Shown here: piece by piece, positions 40,864-49,393 of the stretch
How positions within the stretch are numbered: the first letter of the stretch is position 1
Layout of the letters: every line of letters begins with the position of its first letter
Assembly (NCBI RefSeq): GCF_003014695.1
Contig: NZ_PYAS01000009.1
Span: 124,001-188,000, forward strand
DNA: 64,000 nucleotides
Source: Dyadobacter jiangsuensis
GTDB taxonomy: Bacteria; Bacteroidota; Bacteroidia; Cytophagales; Spirosomataceae
Reading direction: 5' to 3'
Notes under the pieces: generated by a model
What the model was told of the DNA's origin: nothing
Database searches by the model: none
The model's input: only the letters and a program-made list of their open reading frames with translations
Translations under genes and position numbers: made by a program

Positions 40864-42703
40864 AAAATTCTTCACACACGGGATTTTTATATGGGTTTGT
40901 GTGCTGGCTATGGTGCAGAGCCAGGTTGTGCGCGCACAGTTACGCATTGTGCCGATCGACCAGGCCAGGTACAGCGGTGAAGGTGATGAACCCGAGCCAC
41001 AGAACCTTCGTACGCAGGCTTCATTGAACCTGCCTTTTTTTGATGATTTTTCGACTACCAAAACGCTGGCACCCAGCAGCAAATATTGGATGCCGGGTAG
41101 CGGGGTTTATATCAACAACACACTCACCAACTCGCACCCGTCGGTCAATGTGGCTACATTCGACGGCTTGAATGCCAAGGGTATTCCCTATAACCTGGTA
41201 AACCCTTTGGTACAGGGCTATACCGATACGCTTACCTCTCAGCCTGTTAATCTCAACGGTAAAGTCGCCGCGGATTCTGTTTACCTCAGTTTTTACTGGG
41301 CCGCCAAAGGCCTGGGCGAATTGCCGGATTCCAGCGACTTTTTGCAATTGGAGTTTTTCAACAAAGCAGGAGAATGGGTATCTGTATGGCAGCAGTTGGG
41401 GTATGAGGTAGATACGCTGTTTCATCAACAGTTTGTTCCCATTAAGGATGCGGGCTATATGCACGATGCGTTCCAGTTCCGGTTCCGGTCCTACGGCAGG
41501 AGTTCGGGCCCTTACGACACCTGGCATCTGGATTATGTCTATTTGAATGCAAAGCGATCGGTTAAGCAACCATATCTATTCGACGTGGCCATGCGGAAGC
41601 CGGTGACGAATATCCTGAAAAAGTATACCGCAATGCCCCTGCGTCAGTATAGGATAAACCCGGCGGCGGCAACGGCAGATTCTGTAAAGACCGACGTCGT
41701 CAATCATTTCAACAACTTCAATGTCCTCACGAGTACCTACACGCTCACGGACGCGCAGCGCGGGACCGAATTCGCGCGCAATGTGCAGCGTTCGATCGTT
41801 GTTGAATCATTGAAATCGCAGGTGCTTCGGGCTAAAATAGCGCCTATTAATGCAGCTGCTCAGATTGACAGCCTGCATTTGATCAGCAAATTCTTCATTG
41901 CCACCACTGATACAATCCCCGGGGCGAACCTCAAAACGAACGATACCATCACCGCGAGGGCTGCATTGACGGATTATTTTGCCTATGACGACGGTAGCGC
42001 CGAATACGGGGTTCAGGTGAACCAGAAGCTCGGGCGCGTTGCAGTGCAATATGTGCTTGCCAAGGCAGATACAATCGGTGGGATACGGATGTCAATGGTT
42101 TCTTTCAATAAGGATATTTCGGGACAAGGCTTTACGATCCAGATTTATGGCAGCAAAGGCGGCAAGCCGGATCAGGTGATCGCACAGCGGTCGGTTGCCG
42201 TGCGCTATCCGGCCGTGCGTGATGGTTTCATCGATTATGCATTCGCGACTCCGGTTGCAGTACCGGACACTTTCTATGTAGGTTGGTTGCAGATTAACGA
42301 TCAGCCGGTGACGGTAGGCTTCGACCGGAATTCACTTTTGGGAAGGAATGCCGTGTATTACAACCTGGGTACGGAATGGGCGAAGGAAACATCGCTGAAA
42401 GGCTCGATCATGATCCGCCCGTATCTCGGTAAAAAGGCACAGGGAATCATTACAGGCAATGAGCCGGCCGATCAGATGAATGCCATTTTTTACCCTAATC
42501 CGGCGAGGAGCGAAGTGCGTTGGGATAACAAATCGCTCAAAAAGATCGAAGTTTACAACATTGCCGGGAACCTGGTGCATTCTCTGGCACCCGCGCGCGA
42601 TCAGCAATCAGCGCCTGTTGACCATCTGAGTCAGGGTATTTATATCTTTAAGGCTACCGATGGGAAACGTTCTTTTGTACAAAAAATGTTAATCTCTCAA
42701 TAG
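40841..42703 (+). CDS. T9SS-secreted protein with C-terminal type A sorting domain
   Basis: A protein of 620 residues. The start MGINRSSKKFFTHGIFIWVCVLAMVQS is a signal peptide with a basic n-region (cleavage near VRAQ). The body is beta-rich with no recognised catalytic motif. The last 80 residues contain FYPNPARSEVRWDN...KIEVYNIAGNLVHS...LSQGIYIFKATDGKRSFVQKMLIS, the classic type A sorting domain read by type IX secretion. So it is a cargo of the machinery encoded at 45.7-51.8 kb. It overlaps the PASTA gene, suggesting translational coupling. Confidence 0.9.
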   Translation: MGINRSSKKFFTHGIFIWVCVLAMVQSQVVRAQLRIVPIDQARYSGEGDEPEPQNLRTQASLNLPFFDDFSTTKTLAPSSKYWMPGSGVYINNTLTNSHPSVNVATFDGLNAKGIPYNLVNPLVQGYTDTLTSQPVNLNGKVAADSVYLSFYWAAKGLGELPDSSDFLQLEFFNKAGEWVSVWQQLGYEVDTLFHQQFVPIKDAGYMHDAFQFRFRSYGRSSGPYDTWHLDYVYLNAKRSVKQPYLFDVAMRKPVTNILKKYTAMPLRQYRINPAAATADSVKTDVVNHFNNFNVLTSTYTLTDAQRGTEFARNVQRSIVVESLKSQVLRAKIAPINAAAQIDSLHLISKFFIATTDTIPGANLKTNDTITARAALTDYFAYDDGSAEYGVQVNQKLGRVAVQYVLAKADTIGGIRMSMVSFNKDISGQGFTIQIYGSKGGKPDQVIAQRSVAVRYPAVRDGFIDYAFATPVAVPDTFYVGWLQINDQPVTVGFDRNSLLGRNAVYYNLGTEWAKETSLKGSIMIRPYLGKKAQGIITGNEPADQMNAIFYPNPARSEVRWDNKSLKKIEVYNIAGNLVHSLAPARDQQSAPVDHLSQGIYIFKATDGKRSFVQKMLISQ

Positions 42704-42729
42704 ACCTAGTCGTCATAAATTTTTAGAAT

Positions 42730-43029
42730 ATGGATATTACCGTTGAAGAATTGAAAGAGCGTCTTGAAAAGGGCGAAGATTTGCACTTTTACGACGTTCG
42801 CGAGGAACACGAATACGAAGAGGATAACCTCGGAGCGATATTGATCCCCCTGGGCGAGCTACCCGATCACCTGGATGAACTGGAACCGTTGAAGGACGAG
42901 GAGATCATTATTCACTGCCGTTCAGGCGCTCGCAGCGGTAAGGCTGCACGTTACCTCGAATCGCAGGGTTTCGCTAACGTGCGCAACGTGCTGGGAGGTA
43001 TCCTGGCTTACCGCGAGCTGGAAGACTAA
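42730..43029 (+). CDS. Rhodanese-like domain protein
   Basis: A protein of 99 residues with one rhodanese domain. The active-site loop is IIHCRSGARSGKAA (persulfide cysteine), preceded by FYDVREEHEYEEDNLGAI. It could transfer sulfane sulfur or act in sulfur relay. It starts 26 bp after the T9SS cargo gene. Confidence 0.93.
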   Translation: MDITVEELKERLEKGEDLHFYDVREEHEYEEDNLGAILIPLGELPDHLDELEPLKDEEIIIHCRSGARSGKAARYLESQGFANVRNVLGGILAYRELED

Positions 43030-43037
43030 GACGTGTT

Positions 43038-43067
43038 CATTTGACGGAGCGTCGGCTCCGTCAAATG
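43038..43067. terminator. Perfect hairpin between convergent rhodanese and miaA genes
   Basis: Stem CATTTGACGGAGC / GCTCCGTCAAATG (13 bp, perfect) with a 4-nt loop, filling the 40-bp space between two stop codons. No T run follows on either strand, so it may stop transcription in a Rho-like way, or be a palindromic repeat. Confidence 0.6.
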
Positions 43068-43069
43068 CG

Positions 43070-43990
43070 CTATTGCAAACCTGTCTGCTGCCGCACATAT
43101 TCGAGAATGCGGTCATATTCCTTTGGGTGAAACCACTCAAAATTCCCCTGATGTCTGAACCACGTGAGCTGCCGCTTGGCGTAACGCCGTGAGTTCTGTT
43201 TTAAAAGCCGCACCATTTCCTTTTCGTCATACTCGCCGTCGAGATAGCTGTAAACTTCGCGGTACCCCACGGTTTTGAGCGCGTGATGCTCACGGTATGC
43301 GATCACGCTTTTAGCTTCCTCTACCAGCCCTTCTTGCAGCATTATGTCCATTCGCTGGTCTATTCTTTGATAAAGCTCCGCACGGTCGCGATCCAGGGCA
43401 ATATTAATGGGCAGGAACGGCCTGTTTCGCGCACTGTTTAACTTGAACTGACTGATAGGCGTGCCAGAGGTATAAAACACTTCCAGCGCACGTACGACGC
43501 GTTGCGGGTTGGCTAGCTCAGGCGTGGCAGCGAAATCCGGGTCGACCCGGCGAACTTCTTCTTGCAGCGGGGAAAGTCCGTTGTCGTTCAGTTTTTGCAT
43601 CAGTGATTCGCGCAGCCCGGGAAGCGGCGCGGGAAGGTCGTCGAGGCCTTCCAGCACGGCTTTGACGTAAAAGCCCGACCCGCCTGTCATGATTACCATA
43701 TCGTGTTCCTTAAAAAGCACTTCGAGCAGTGCCAATGCATCACGCTCAAAATCTCCGGCGCTGTATGCTTCGGAAATAGAATGCGAATTCACAAAATGGT
43801 GCTTCGCTTGCATTAATTCTTCCGGTGTAGGTTTTGCAGTGCCTATGCTCAGTTCGCGGAAGAACTGGCGCGAATCGGCAGATATGATTTCGGTACCGAG
43901 GTCCTGCGCAAGCCGGATGGATAATGCGGTTTTGCCTACCGCTGTGGGACCTGCTACGGTTACCAGATATTTCTGTGGGCTATTTGGCAT
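43070..43990 (-). CDS. miaA: tRNA dimethylallyltransferase
   Basis: A protein of 306 residues. The P-loop is VAGPTAVGKTALSIRL, followed by EIISADSRQFFRELSIGTAKP, MTGGSGFYVKAVLEGLD, and ANPQRVVRALEVFYTSG, all diagnostic of MiaA. It transfers a dimethylallyl group to N6 of A37 in tRNAs reading UNN codons. The isoprenyl donor is produced through the pathway that includes ispF. CAAAAATA at 44022-44029 is a possible -7 element (minus strand). Confidence 0.96.
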   Translation of the reverse strand: MPNSPQKYLVTVAGPTAVGKTALSIRLAQDLGTEIISADSRQFFRELSIGTAKPTPEELMQAKHHFVNSHSISEAYSAGDFERDALALLEVLFKEHDMVIMTGGSGFYVKAVLEGLDDLPAPLPGLRESLMQKLNDNGLSPLQEEVRRVDPDFAATPELANPQRVVRALEVFYTSGTPISQFKLNSARNRPFLPINIALDRDRAELYQRIDQRMDIMLQEGLVEEAKSVIAYREHHALKTVGYREVYSYLDGEYDEKEMVRLLKQNSRRYAKRQLTWFRHQGNFEWFHPKEYDRILEYVRQQTGLQ

Positions 43991-44021
43991 TGTGCCGTTT
44001 TTATTTGAATTTTAATCAGTA

Positions 44022-44029
44022 CAAAAATA
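44022..44029 (-). promoter_or_regulatory. Candidate -7 element for miaA
   Basis: On the minus strand the sequence reads TATTTTTG, matching TAnnTTTG, 32 bp before the miaA ATG at 43990. No suitable TTG at -33 was found. Confidence 0.35.
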
Positions 44030-44034
44030 GAGAT

Positions 44035-44703
44035 ATGGACTCCACTACACTATTTTTTTTGATTATTACCCTCATTGCCGGTGGTCTGGCCGGCGCTGCA
44101 CTCAATACCTGGTTGCAGAGCAGGAAGTCGAAGAAATACGTGTCTACGCAGGAAGCTTCCGTATTGATAGAGCGGATTGAGAAGGTATTTAAAGTGGTAA
44201 TGGCCGAAGGCTATTTTACCGAGATATATAATTATCAGAATGACAAAAACATCTGGAATTTAATTAATGACAAAAAGAAAGCTCTGATTATTGCCAAAGC
44301 CAAAGTGCTGGTAGGTTATGATTTTGGCAAAATGAAATTCCACCGGCCCGACGGCGAGCGCAAACTGGTCATTGATTTCTTTCCCGCCCCCGAAATCCTG
44401 TCCATTGATACCGATTACAAGTTTTATGACATTGAACAAGGCTGGCTCAACCGTTTTCACAGTGACGATTATACAGCCATTTTGAATGAAGCCAAGCAAA
44501 CAATGAACGACAAAGCAATGGAAAGCGATTTGCCGCGCATTGCTGGTAATCAGGTGCAACTCATGATTTTCCAGTTGGCAGCCTCTATGAATTGGTCGGT
44601 GGAAATGAAGCTTCCCGATGGTAATGTGGCAATGCTGCGAGAGTTTACGCATTACCGTACACTGGAAGCACAAATTGATTCTTTGGATACCCGAAAGGAA
44701 TAG
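44035..44703 (+). CDS. DUF4230 domain protein
   Basis: A protein of 222 residues from the ATG at 44035. One N-terminal membrane helix (FFLIITLIAGGLAGAALNTWL) is followed by a soluble DUF4230-type domain with KVFKVVMAEGYFTEIYNYQNDKN, AKVLVGYDFGKMKF, FFPAPEILSIDTDYKFYDIEQGWLNRF. The family has no known biochemical function. It is divergent from miaA across a 44-bp gap. Confidence 0.85.
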   Translation: MDSTTLFFLIITLIAGGLAGAALNTWLQSRKSKKYVSTQEASVLIERIEKVFKVVMAEGYFTEIYNYQNDKNIWNLINDKKKALIIAKAKVLVGYDFGKMKFHRPDGERKLVIDFFPAPEILSIDTDYKFYDIEQGWLNRFHSDDYTAILNEAKQTMNDKAMESDLPRIAGNQVQLMIFQLAASMNWSVEMKLPDGNVAMLREFTHYRTLEAQIDSLDTRKE

Positions 44704-44818
44704 TTAATTTTTTTATATAATTTATGCGTTAAACGCCACTGTTCTCGTCAGAACAGGGTTCGTCTGCGTATTGACTCATACAGTTTTCTAATTAATCACT
44801 TTCTAAACTTTAACAGTT

Positions 44819-45439
44819 ATGTTCAAAAAATTATTACTATTTGCCTCTGTGGTGTTAATGATCGCTATGATAAGTTGCAAGGGAGACGATGGTGCTGTCG
44901 GCCCGGCTGGTGCTGCGGGAGCCCAGGGGCCGGCTGGTCCTGCCGGACCTGCGGGTAAGGATGGAGAAGACGGAGCGGGCAGTTCGGCATTAATCCTCTC
45001 AACAGGCGCGGTCGATACAGATAGTACAGGCGGATTTATTACAGGTATTGATAACCTTACTGCCGAAGAAGACTCGGCTCTCAGTAAATCTGTTGTACTA
45101 GTTTACCTGAAATCACAAAATGTTTATTGGCCGATGCCGGGTCTGGTTCTTTTCGCTGGTAACAAGTTTAGCTCGTACACCTTTGTGCATGCTGTTCAGA
45201 ATAAGACGTTTTTCGTCGAGTTGCTGGCTACGAACTGGGGCGAAGATCAGGACGATGCTCCTAAAAGAACTTTTCAGGATATTCGCATTGTCATCGTTCC
45301 TGGCGAAGTTGTAAATGTAGGAGGACGGTTAAGTGCTGAAATACTCAAAGATTACGATAAGACAATTGCTGCATTGGGCTTGACAGATAAGCAGGTGAGA
45401 ATGGCAAGCAAATTGAAATTCAGCTTGAAAAGAAAGTAA
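44819..45439 (+). CDS. Lipoprotein with short collagen-like repeat
   Basis: A protein of 206 residues. The lipoprotein signal ends at about residue 20 (MIAMISCKGD), followed by about 11 Gly-x-y triplets (residues 22-54; GAVGPAGAAGAQGPAGPAG...). The remaining 150 residues are a globular, beta-rich part with no recognised motif. Short collagen-like stretches after a lipobox occur in Bacteroidota outer-surface lipoproteins; trimerisation is the usual inference. Confidence 0.75.
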   Translation: MFKKLLLFASVVLMIAMISCKGDDGAVGPAGAAGAQGPAGPAGPAGKDGEDGAGSSALILSTGAVDTDSTGGFITGIDNLTAEEDSALSKSVVLVYLKSQNVYWPMPGLVLFAGNKFSSYTFVHAVQNKTFFVELLATNWGEDQDDAPKRTFQDIRIVIVPGEVVNVGGRLSAEILKDYDKTIAALGLTDKQVRMASKLKFSLKRK

Positions 45440-45480
45440 TAAATTCGGCAGGTTAACAAAGAAGTGGATAAGTAACTAGG

Positions 45481-45525
45481 AAAGGTCAGTTGCAACGGAT
45501 AACCCCGTTTTAGCTGACCTTTTTC
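45481..45525 (+). terminator. Terminator of the collagen-like lipoprotein gene
   Basis: Stem AAAGGTCAG / CTGACCTTTT with an inner AACGG/CCGTT pairing and a T run, 42 bp after the stop codon. Confidence 0.85.
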
Positions 45526-45615
45526 TATTGCTGTGAAACAACTACTTTGGAAGATAGAATGATCGGAAACGCGCCGTGTAGCACCGTTGAAATGCGGCGA
45601 TGCGGGCACAAACAG

Positions 45616-45641
45616 AAAGGGCTTCCAACTGGAAGCCCTTT
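45616..45641 (-). terminator. Terminator of the gld operon
   Basis: Stem AAAGGGCTTCC / GGAAGCCCTTT with an AACT loop, 23 bp after the gldN stop on the minus strand. The following T run is weak. Confidence 0.75.
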
Positions 45642-45663
45642 CGCATTTTGATATCTGTTATTC

Positions 45664-46719
45664 TTAGTATTCCCAAAGACCGTGTTCCAGTTCCATAAGC
45701 TCCTGCTCGTAGTTCAGGGATTTGATCAGGGCCTCTTTTTCTCCATTGTAGATATCGAGGAATGCCTTATCGTTGGCGTTAGAGAACTTGGTGATCCGTC
45801 CGTAGAACAAACGAAGATCGAAAGCATCTGCGAGGTTCTTGTTTTGGGCGGTATTGTGGGTGTTGTACCAGATATATTTCTTAGGGTCACTTCTGAAAAG
45901 TCTTTCAACATCCTTCCAACGGAACGAAGCAACCGGTAATTCAAGTCCTGTTGCAGTCTGATCAGCAGGGAGAACGATCGTCAGCGTCTGAATGTCGGTG
46001 TACAAGCGTGAACGTTTCTTGTCAAAAACCCAGTCTTCTTTCACTTCCAGGATGCTCAATTGATCAGGGAAATACTCTTCCTCTGATGCAGCTACTTGCT
46101 GAGCTTCGAAAGAGGTGCTATCCGGCTTAGGAGCTTCTACTTTGGGTTCTTCTTTGGCAACCTCGGTTTTAGCACCTTTTTTGGAAGACTTTTTCTTAGG
46201 AGGACCCCAGCCGTCGTCTACCGGTTCAGCTTCTTTTTTGGTATCCTTTTTGGCATTTCCCCAGCCATCGTCTGTGTTGGCGGTTTGCTTGCTGGGATCT
46301 GTTTTGGCTTTTGCATCCCAGCCATCTGCTTTGGCGGGCTCTCCGAAACCTGCCGCGATTTCCTCGGCAGAAAGACCGGCTGTCTGGTTAGGGATCAGGA
46401 TGCGTTTATGAATATCGTCACCACCGATTTTGGTTGCGCAGGAGTCGTTTGTGTAAGCATCAATCAACCCTGCTTTCGCCGCATCCAACAAGTAACGTGT
46501 GATCTCATTGTTTTTTGAGAACATGGAAATGTTCTGCTTTTCTTTCAAATCGACCCGTCTCCAGAGCGTTCTTTTCATCATCACGTCGCCATCAGCAATG
46601 GGGCGTGACGAGAACTGATTCGCAGTCGAATCCTCTTTCTCCTGCGCAAATGCGGCAGTACTTGCAAGAGACAGCGACAGCAAAGACCATGCAATCGTTT
46701 TTCCGTTCATTCTTCTCAT
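45664..46719 (-). CDS. gldN: Type IX secretion/gliding protein GldN
   Basis: A protein of about 351 residues from the ATG at 46719 (46728 is an alternative). It has a signal peptide (cleavage near AFAQ). The N-terminal half contains DGDVMMKRTLWRRVDLKEKQNISMFSKNNEI and IGGDDIHKRILIPNQ, and the C-terminal half SILEVKEDWVFDKKRSRLYTDIQ...PVASFRWKDVERLF, both typical of GldN/PorN. Between them lies a low-complexity Lys/Asp-rich segment of about 80 residues with three DGW(G/D) units. GldN forms the periplasmic ring with GldK. It is the last gene of gldKLMN. Confidence 0.93.
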   Translation of the reverse strand: MRRMNGKTIAWSLLSLSLASTAAFAQEKEDSTANQFSSRPIADGDVMMKRTLWRRVDLKEKQNISMFSKNNEITRYLLDAAKAGLIDAYTNDSCATKIGGDDIHKRILIPNQTAGLSAEEIAAGFGEPAKADGWDAKAKTDPSKQTANTDDGWGNAKKDTKKEAEPVDDGWGPPKKKSSKKGAKTEVAKEEPKVEAPKPDSTSFEAQQVAASEEEYFPDQLSILEVKEDWVFDKKRSRLYTDIQTLTIVLPADQTATGLELPVASFRWKDVERLFRSDPKKYIWYNTHNTAQNKNLADAFDLRLFYGRITKFSNANDKAFLDIYNGEKEALIKSLNYEQELMELEHGLWEY

Positions 46720-46766
46720 ATCATACATAAAGTTGTATTGTCCAATCAACGACTAAATGCGGTGGA

Positions 46767-48359
46767 TTAGTATAGCGGTACAGTACGAGTTTGGTTCCCC
46801 ATTTCTACCTCGCTCACAGCACCTTTAAAGTTCTGACGCTCTACTTTCAGGATCGAAATCACATAACGGTCGCCTGGCTGCGCTTGCGAAGCCAGAGAGG
46901 AGATTGAACCGCCGCTGCCATTCAATTGCACACCGTTAATTCTTCTAGCGCCGCGGGCCAGGGAGATTTCAACTTGTGATACACGAAATTTCGCGTCCTC
47001 AGGAGAGAAGTTTTTGAAGCTCTCGTCGGGAACCGCAATTACCTGAATGCTTCTGGTTCCGGAAGCAGGGGCACCACGACGTTCGTCGAATGCTGCACCG
47101 TTTACACGGATTTCCAAAGAAGGTTTAGGAACACGGTTCACGCGGAAAGGCTCAGAGCCCAGTACGTTACCGGCATTGCTTACCGTAATATTCAGGCTTG
47201 CTTTGTTAGGAACGATTGTGAATTTGCCTTTCTGACCGCTGTTAATGATCTCACCACCGTCGGTTGTGAAATTAGGCGCCCAAAGTGGCCCGAGCGCAGG
47301 GCTCTGGATGCTCAATTTGTTGGCACACCCGAAATACAACGGAGGCAATGTTCCTGTTTCGATCTGGTAGGAAGGCTTCACGACGAAGTATTCCTGCACC
47401 ATATTGTAAGTCGTGTCTTTTCCTGATGGGGTAGGAATGGTGATCTGTCCGCGAAGCTCTTTTTTAACAATTCCTTCTGCGTTGTAACCGCCGCCTTGTG
47501 CTGTGAATTCGATCACACCAACACCATTTTCAACTTTAACGGGAGATCCGTTCAAGCTCATGCGTGGCGTAATACCCGAAGCGGAAGCCGCGATGAACAT
47601 CTGGCCTTTGAATTTGGTACCTGCTACCACTGTTTTCGCATCTGCACTTACCATCGCCAACACGCGGTCAAATTTGATATCCGCAGCACCTACTTTGCTG
47701 GCCAGGTAATTCAATACTTCACCTTCCATGCGACGAATGTCTGTTTGTTTCTGGCTTAATACCGCCAATGCAGCCGCAACGGGGGTAGATTCGAAGTTCA
47801 GCTCTGCAAAATCTTTATTACGCTGGTCCTTGTTGTTCTTTGCAAGATCATCTTCACGACCATCCTGGGCCAGCATTTTGAATTTGTTGGGAGAAAACTT
47901 GTTAAGCTCAGAGGTGAAGGCATTCAATTTTTGTTTCAAAGCATATGCTTTCCCATTCTTGCGCACGCCAATCATCAATTCTGCCACTTTGGTTTCTTCC
48001 TGCGGATTTTTGATGGCCCCTTCTTCGTTGTAGCCGGAGCCCGCATCTTTGATAATTTCATCTTTCAATGCGTTCAGCTCGTTCGACATATCGGAAGACA
48101 GCTTGCGTACCTGTTCGGCTTCTTTAATAACCGCTACGTCCGCAGCACGGTTTCCCGATTTCTCGACGGCCGCCTTGATCTTCAATACTGTTTCTTGATT
48201 GATTTTACCTGCCGCATCGGAGGATAGTTGCAATGAACTGTTCAGAAGGAGGAATTTTTCGATGATAGCTGAACTTACCTGCAATGCGAGCATCGCCGTA
48301 AGCACCAGATACATCATTCCAATCATCTTTTGACGGGGTGTTTCTTTTCCACCTGCCAT
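46767..48359 (-). CDS. gldM: Type IX secretion/gliding motor protein GldM
   Basis: A protein of 530 residues. One N-terminal membrane helix (MIGMMYLVLTAMLALQVSSAI) is followed by a long periplasmic part that in GldM/PorM folds into four domains. MAGGKETPRQKMIGMM and the end region are conserved-looking. GldM spans the periplasm and carries the proton-driven torque from GldL to the GldK/N ring. It starts 99 bp after gldL. Confidence 0.94.
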   Translation of the reverse strand: MAGGKETPRQKMIGMMYLVLTAMLALQVSSAIIEKFLLLNSSLQLSSDAAGKINQETVLKIKAAVEKSGNRAADVAVIKEAEQVRKLSSDMSNELNALKDEIIKDAGSGYNEEGAIKNPQEETKVAELMIGVRKNGKAYALKQKLNAFTSELNKFSPNKFKMLAQDGREDDLAKNNKDQRNKDFAELNFESTPVAAALAVLSQKQTDIRRMEGEVLNYLASKVGAADIKFDRVLAMVSADAKTVVAGTKFKGQMFIAASASGITPRMSLNGSPVKVENGVGVIEFTAQGGGYNAEGIVKKELRGQITIPTPSGKDTTYNMVQEYFVVKPSYQIETGTLPPLYFGCANKLSIQSPALGPLWAPNFTTDGGEIINSGQKGKFTIVPNKASLNITVSNAGNVLGSEPFRVNRVPKPSLEIRVNGAAFDERRGAPASGTRSIQVIAVPDESFKNFSPEDAKFRVSQVEISLARGARRINGVQLNGSGGSISSLASQAQPGDRYVISILKVERQNFKGAVSEVEMGNQTRTVPLY

Positions 48360-48458
48360 ATTGTTGTGTAATCAGTTTCAGTGATCGAATTATTTAACTA
48401 ACAACAATGACTCTGCAACCCAATGACAGGATATTACAGAGCCATTGCCTGAGCGCTG

Positions 48459-49274
48459 TTACGCATTGCCACCGCGCATCGCAGTCAGCATGTTTCCGTA
48501 AATGCCGTTCAATGAAGAGATATTGTTGGTGAGTCTCGCCATTTCGCTCTTGAACACCTGCGATTCCTTTGTCGCGTCAGCCATGTTTTCCATAGCGGCT
48601 GTCAGGTTGCCGTAGAAAGCATTCATCGCTTTCAGGTGCTTGGTAGTGTCTTGCAATTCCAGTTCGTATACTGCGTTCAATGCACCCATGTTTTTGGTGA
48701 TCAGCTGGAACTGGTCGCGGTATGACTGCGCATCTTTGGTAGCATCAGCCATTGAAGACATCGCGTTGATCGCAACGCCATAAGACTTGTTCATGTCGCT
48801 GATAGCAGTTGAAGCAGTCTTTACATTTTTGGCGTAGTCGTTTGTAGCAACGGTTGCATCAGTAAGGTCGGTGATTTTGCCTACTGTTTCAGAAAGGTTT
48901 TTGAAACCTTTTCCGAGGCTGTCAAAAACCTCTGGCGAGATTTTCGCATTGTCCAGCATATTATCCAGTTTGGCAGTGATGTTGCTGCTAGGGGCCGAGC
49001 TTCTGGAAATGGCAGGGCCTGAATAATCGTCAGCGAGTTCGGGATACACACGGGTCCAGTCCGGATCCTTGTCAACCGATTGGGTAAGGGTTTGCAATGC
49101 ATAAAGCAAGAATATCAGAACCTCGGTTCCAAGACCTGCTGTTAGCATCGGGCCGCCTCCGTCCCAGTGCTGGATTTTGAACAAAGCTCCTAAAATTACG
49201 ACGGCAGCACCCGCACTGTATATTGTTGGTACAAGTTTATCCCAAAAAAAATTAGGTCCGCTACTCTTAGCCAT
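48459..49274 (-). CDS. gldL: Type IX secretion/gliding motor protein GldL
   Basis: A protein of 271 residues with two N-terminal membrane helices (about residues 16-34 and 44-62) and a long cytoplasmic coiled-coil tail rich in M, N and A (KDAQSYRDQFQLITKNMGALN, SQVFKSEMARLTNNISSLN). A lysine at about 33 and a glutamate at about 51 lie in the membrane helices, in the places known to conduct protons in the GldLM motor. The tail is expected to interact with cytoplasmic partners. Confidence 0.92.
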   Translation of the reverse strand: MAKSSGPNFFWDKLVPTIYSAGAAVVILGALFKIQHWDGGGPMLTAGLGTEVLIFLLYALQTLTQSVDKDPDWTRVYPELADDYSGPAISRSSAPSSNITAKLDNMLDNAKISPEVFDSLGKGFKNLSETVGKITDLTDATVATNDYAKNVKTASTAISDMNKSYGVAINAMSSMADATKDAQSYRDQFQLITKNMGALNAVYELELQDTTKHLKAMNAFYGNLTAAMENMADATKESQVFKSEMARLTNNISSLNGIYGNMLTAMRGGNA

Positions 49275-49393
49275 GTGAATTGAAATCGGTTACAGTGAAA
49301 AAATTATAGTAAGTAAAGTGTTGGATTGATTCGGTCTGATCGTAAAAAAGAAGCAGAGTAAAAACGCTGCTTCTTTTTAAGTGAAAGTGTTTT

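Noticed and set aside
44877..44985. Collagen-like Gly-x-y stretch considered as a phage tail fibre
   Set aside because: It is preceded by a lipoprotein signal and there are no phage genes nearby.
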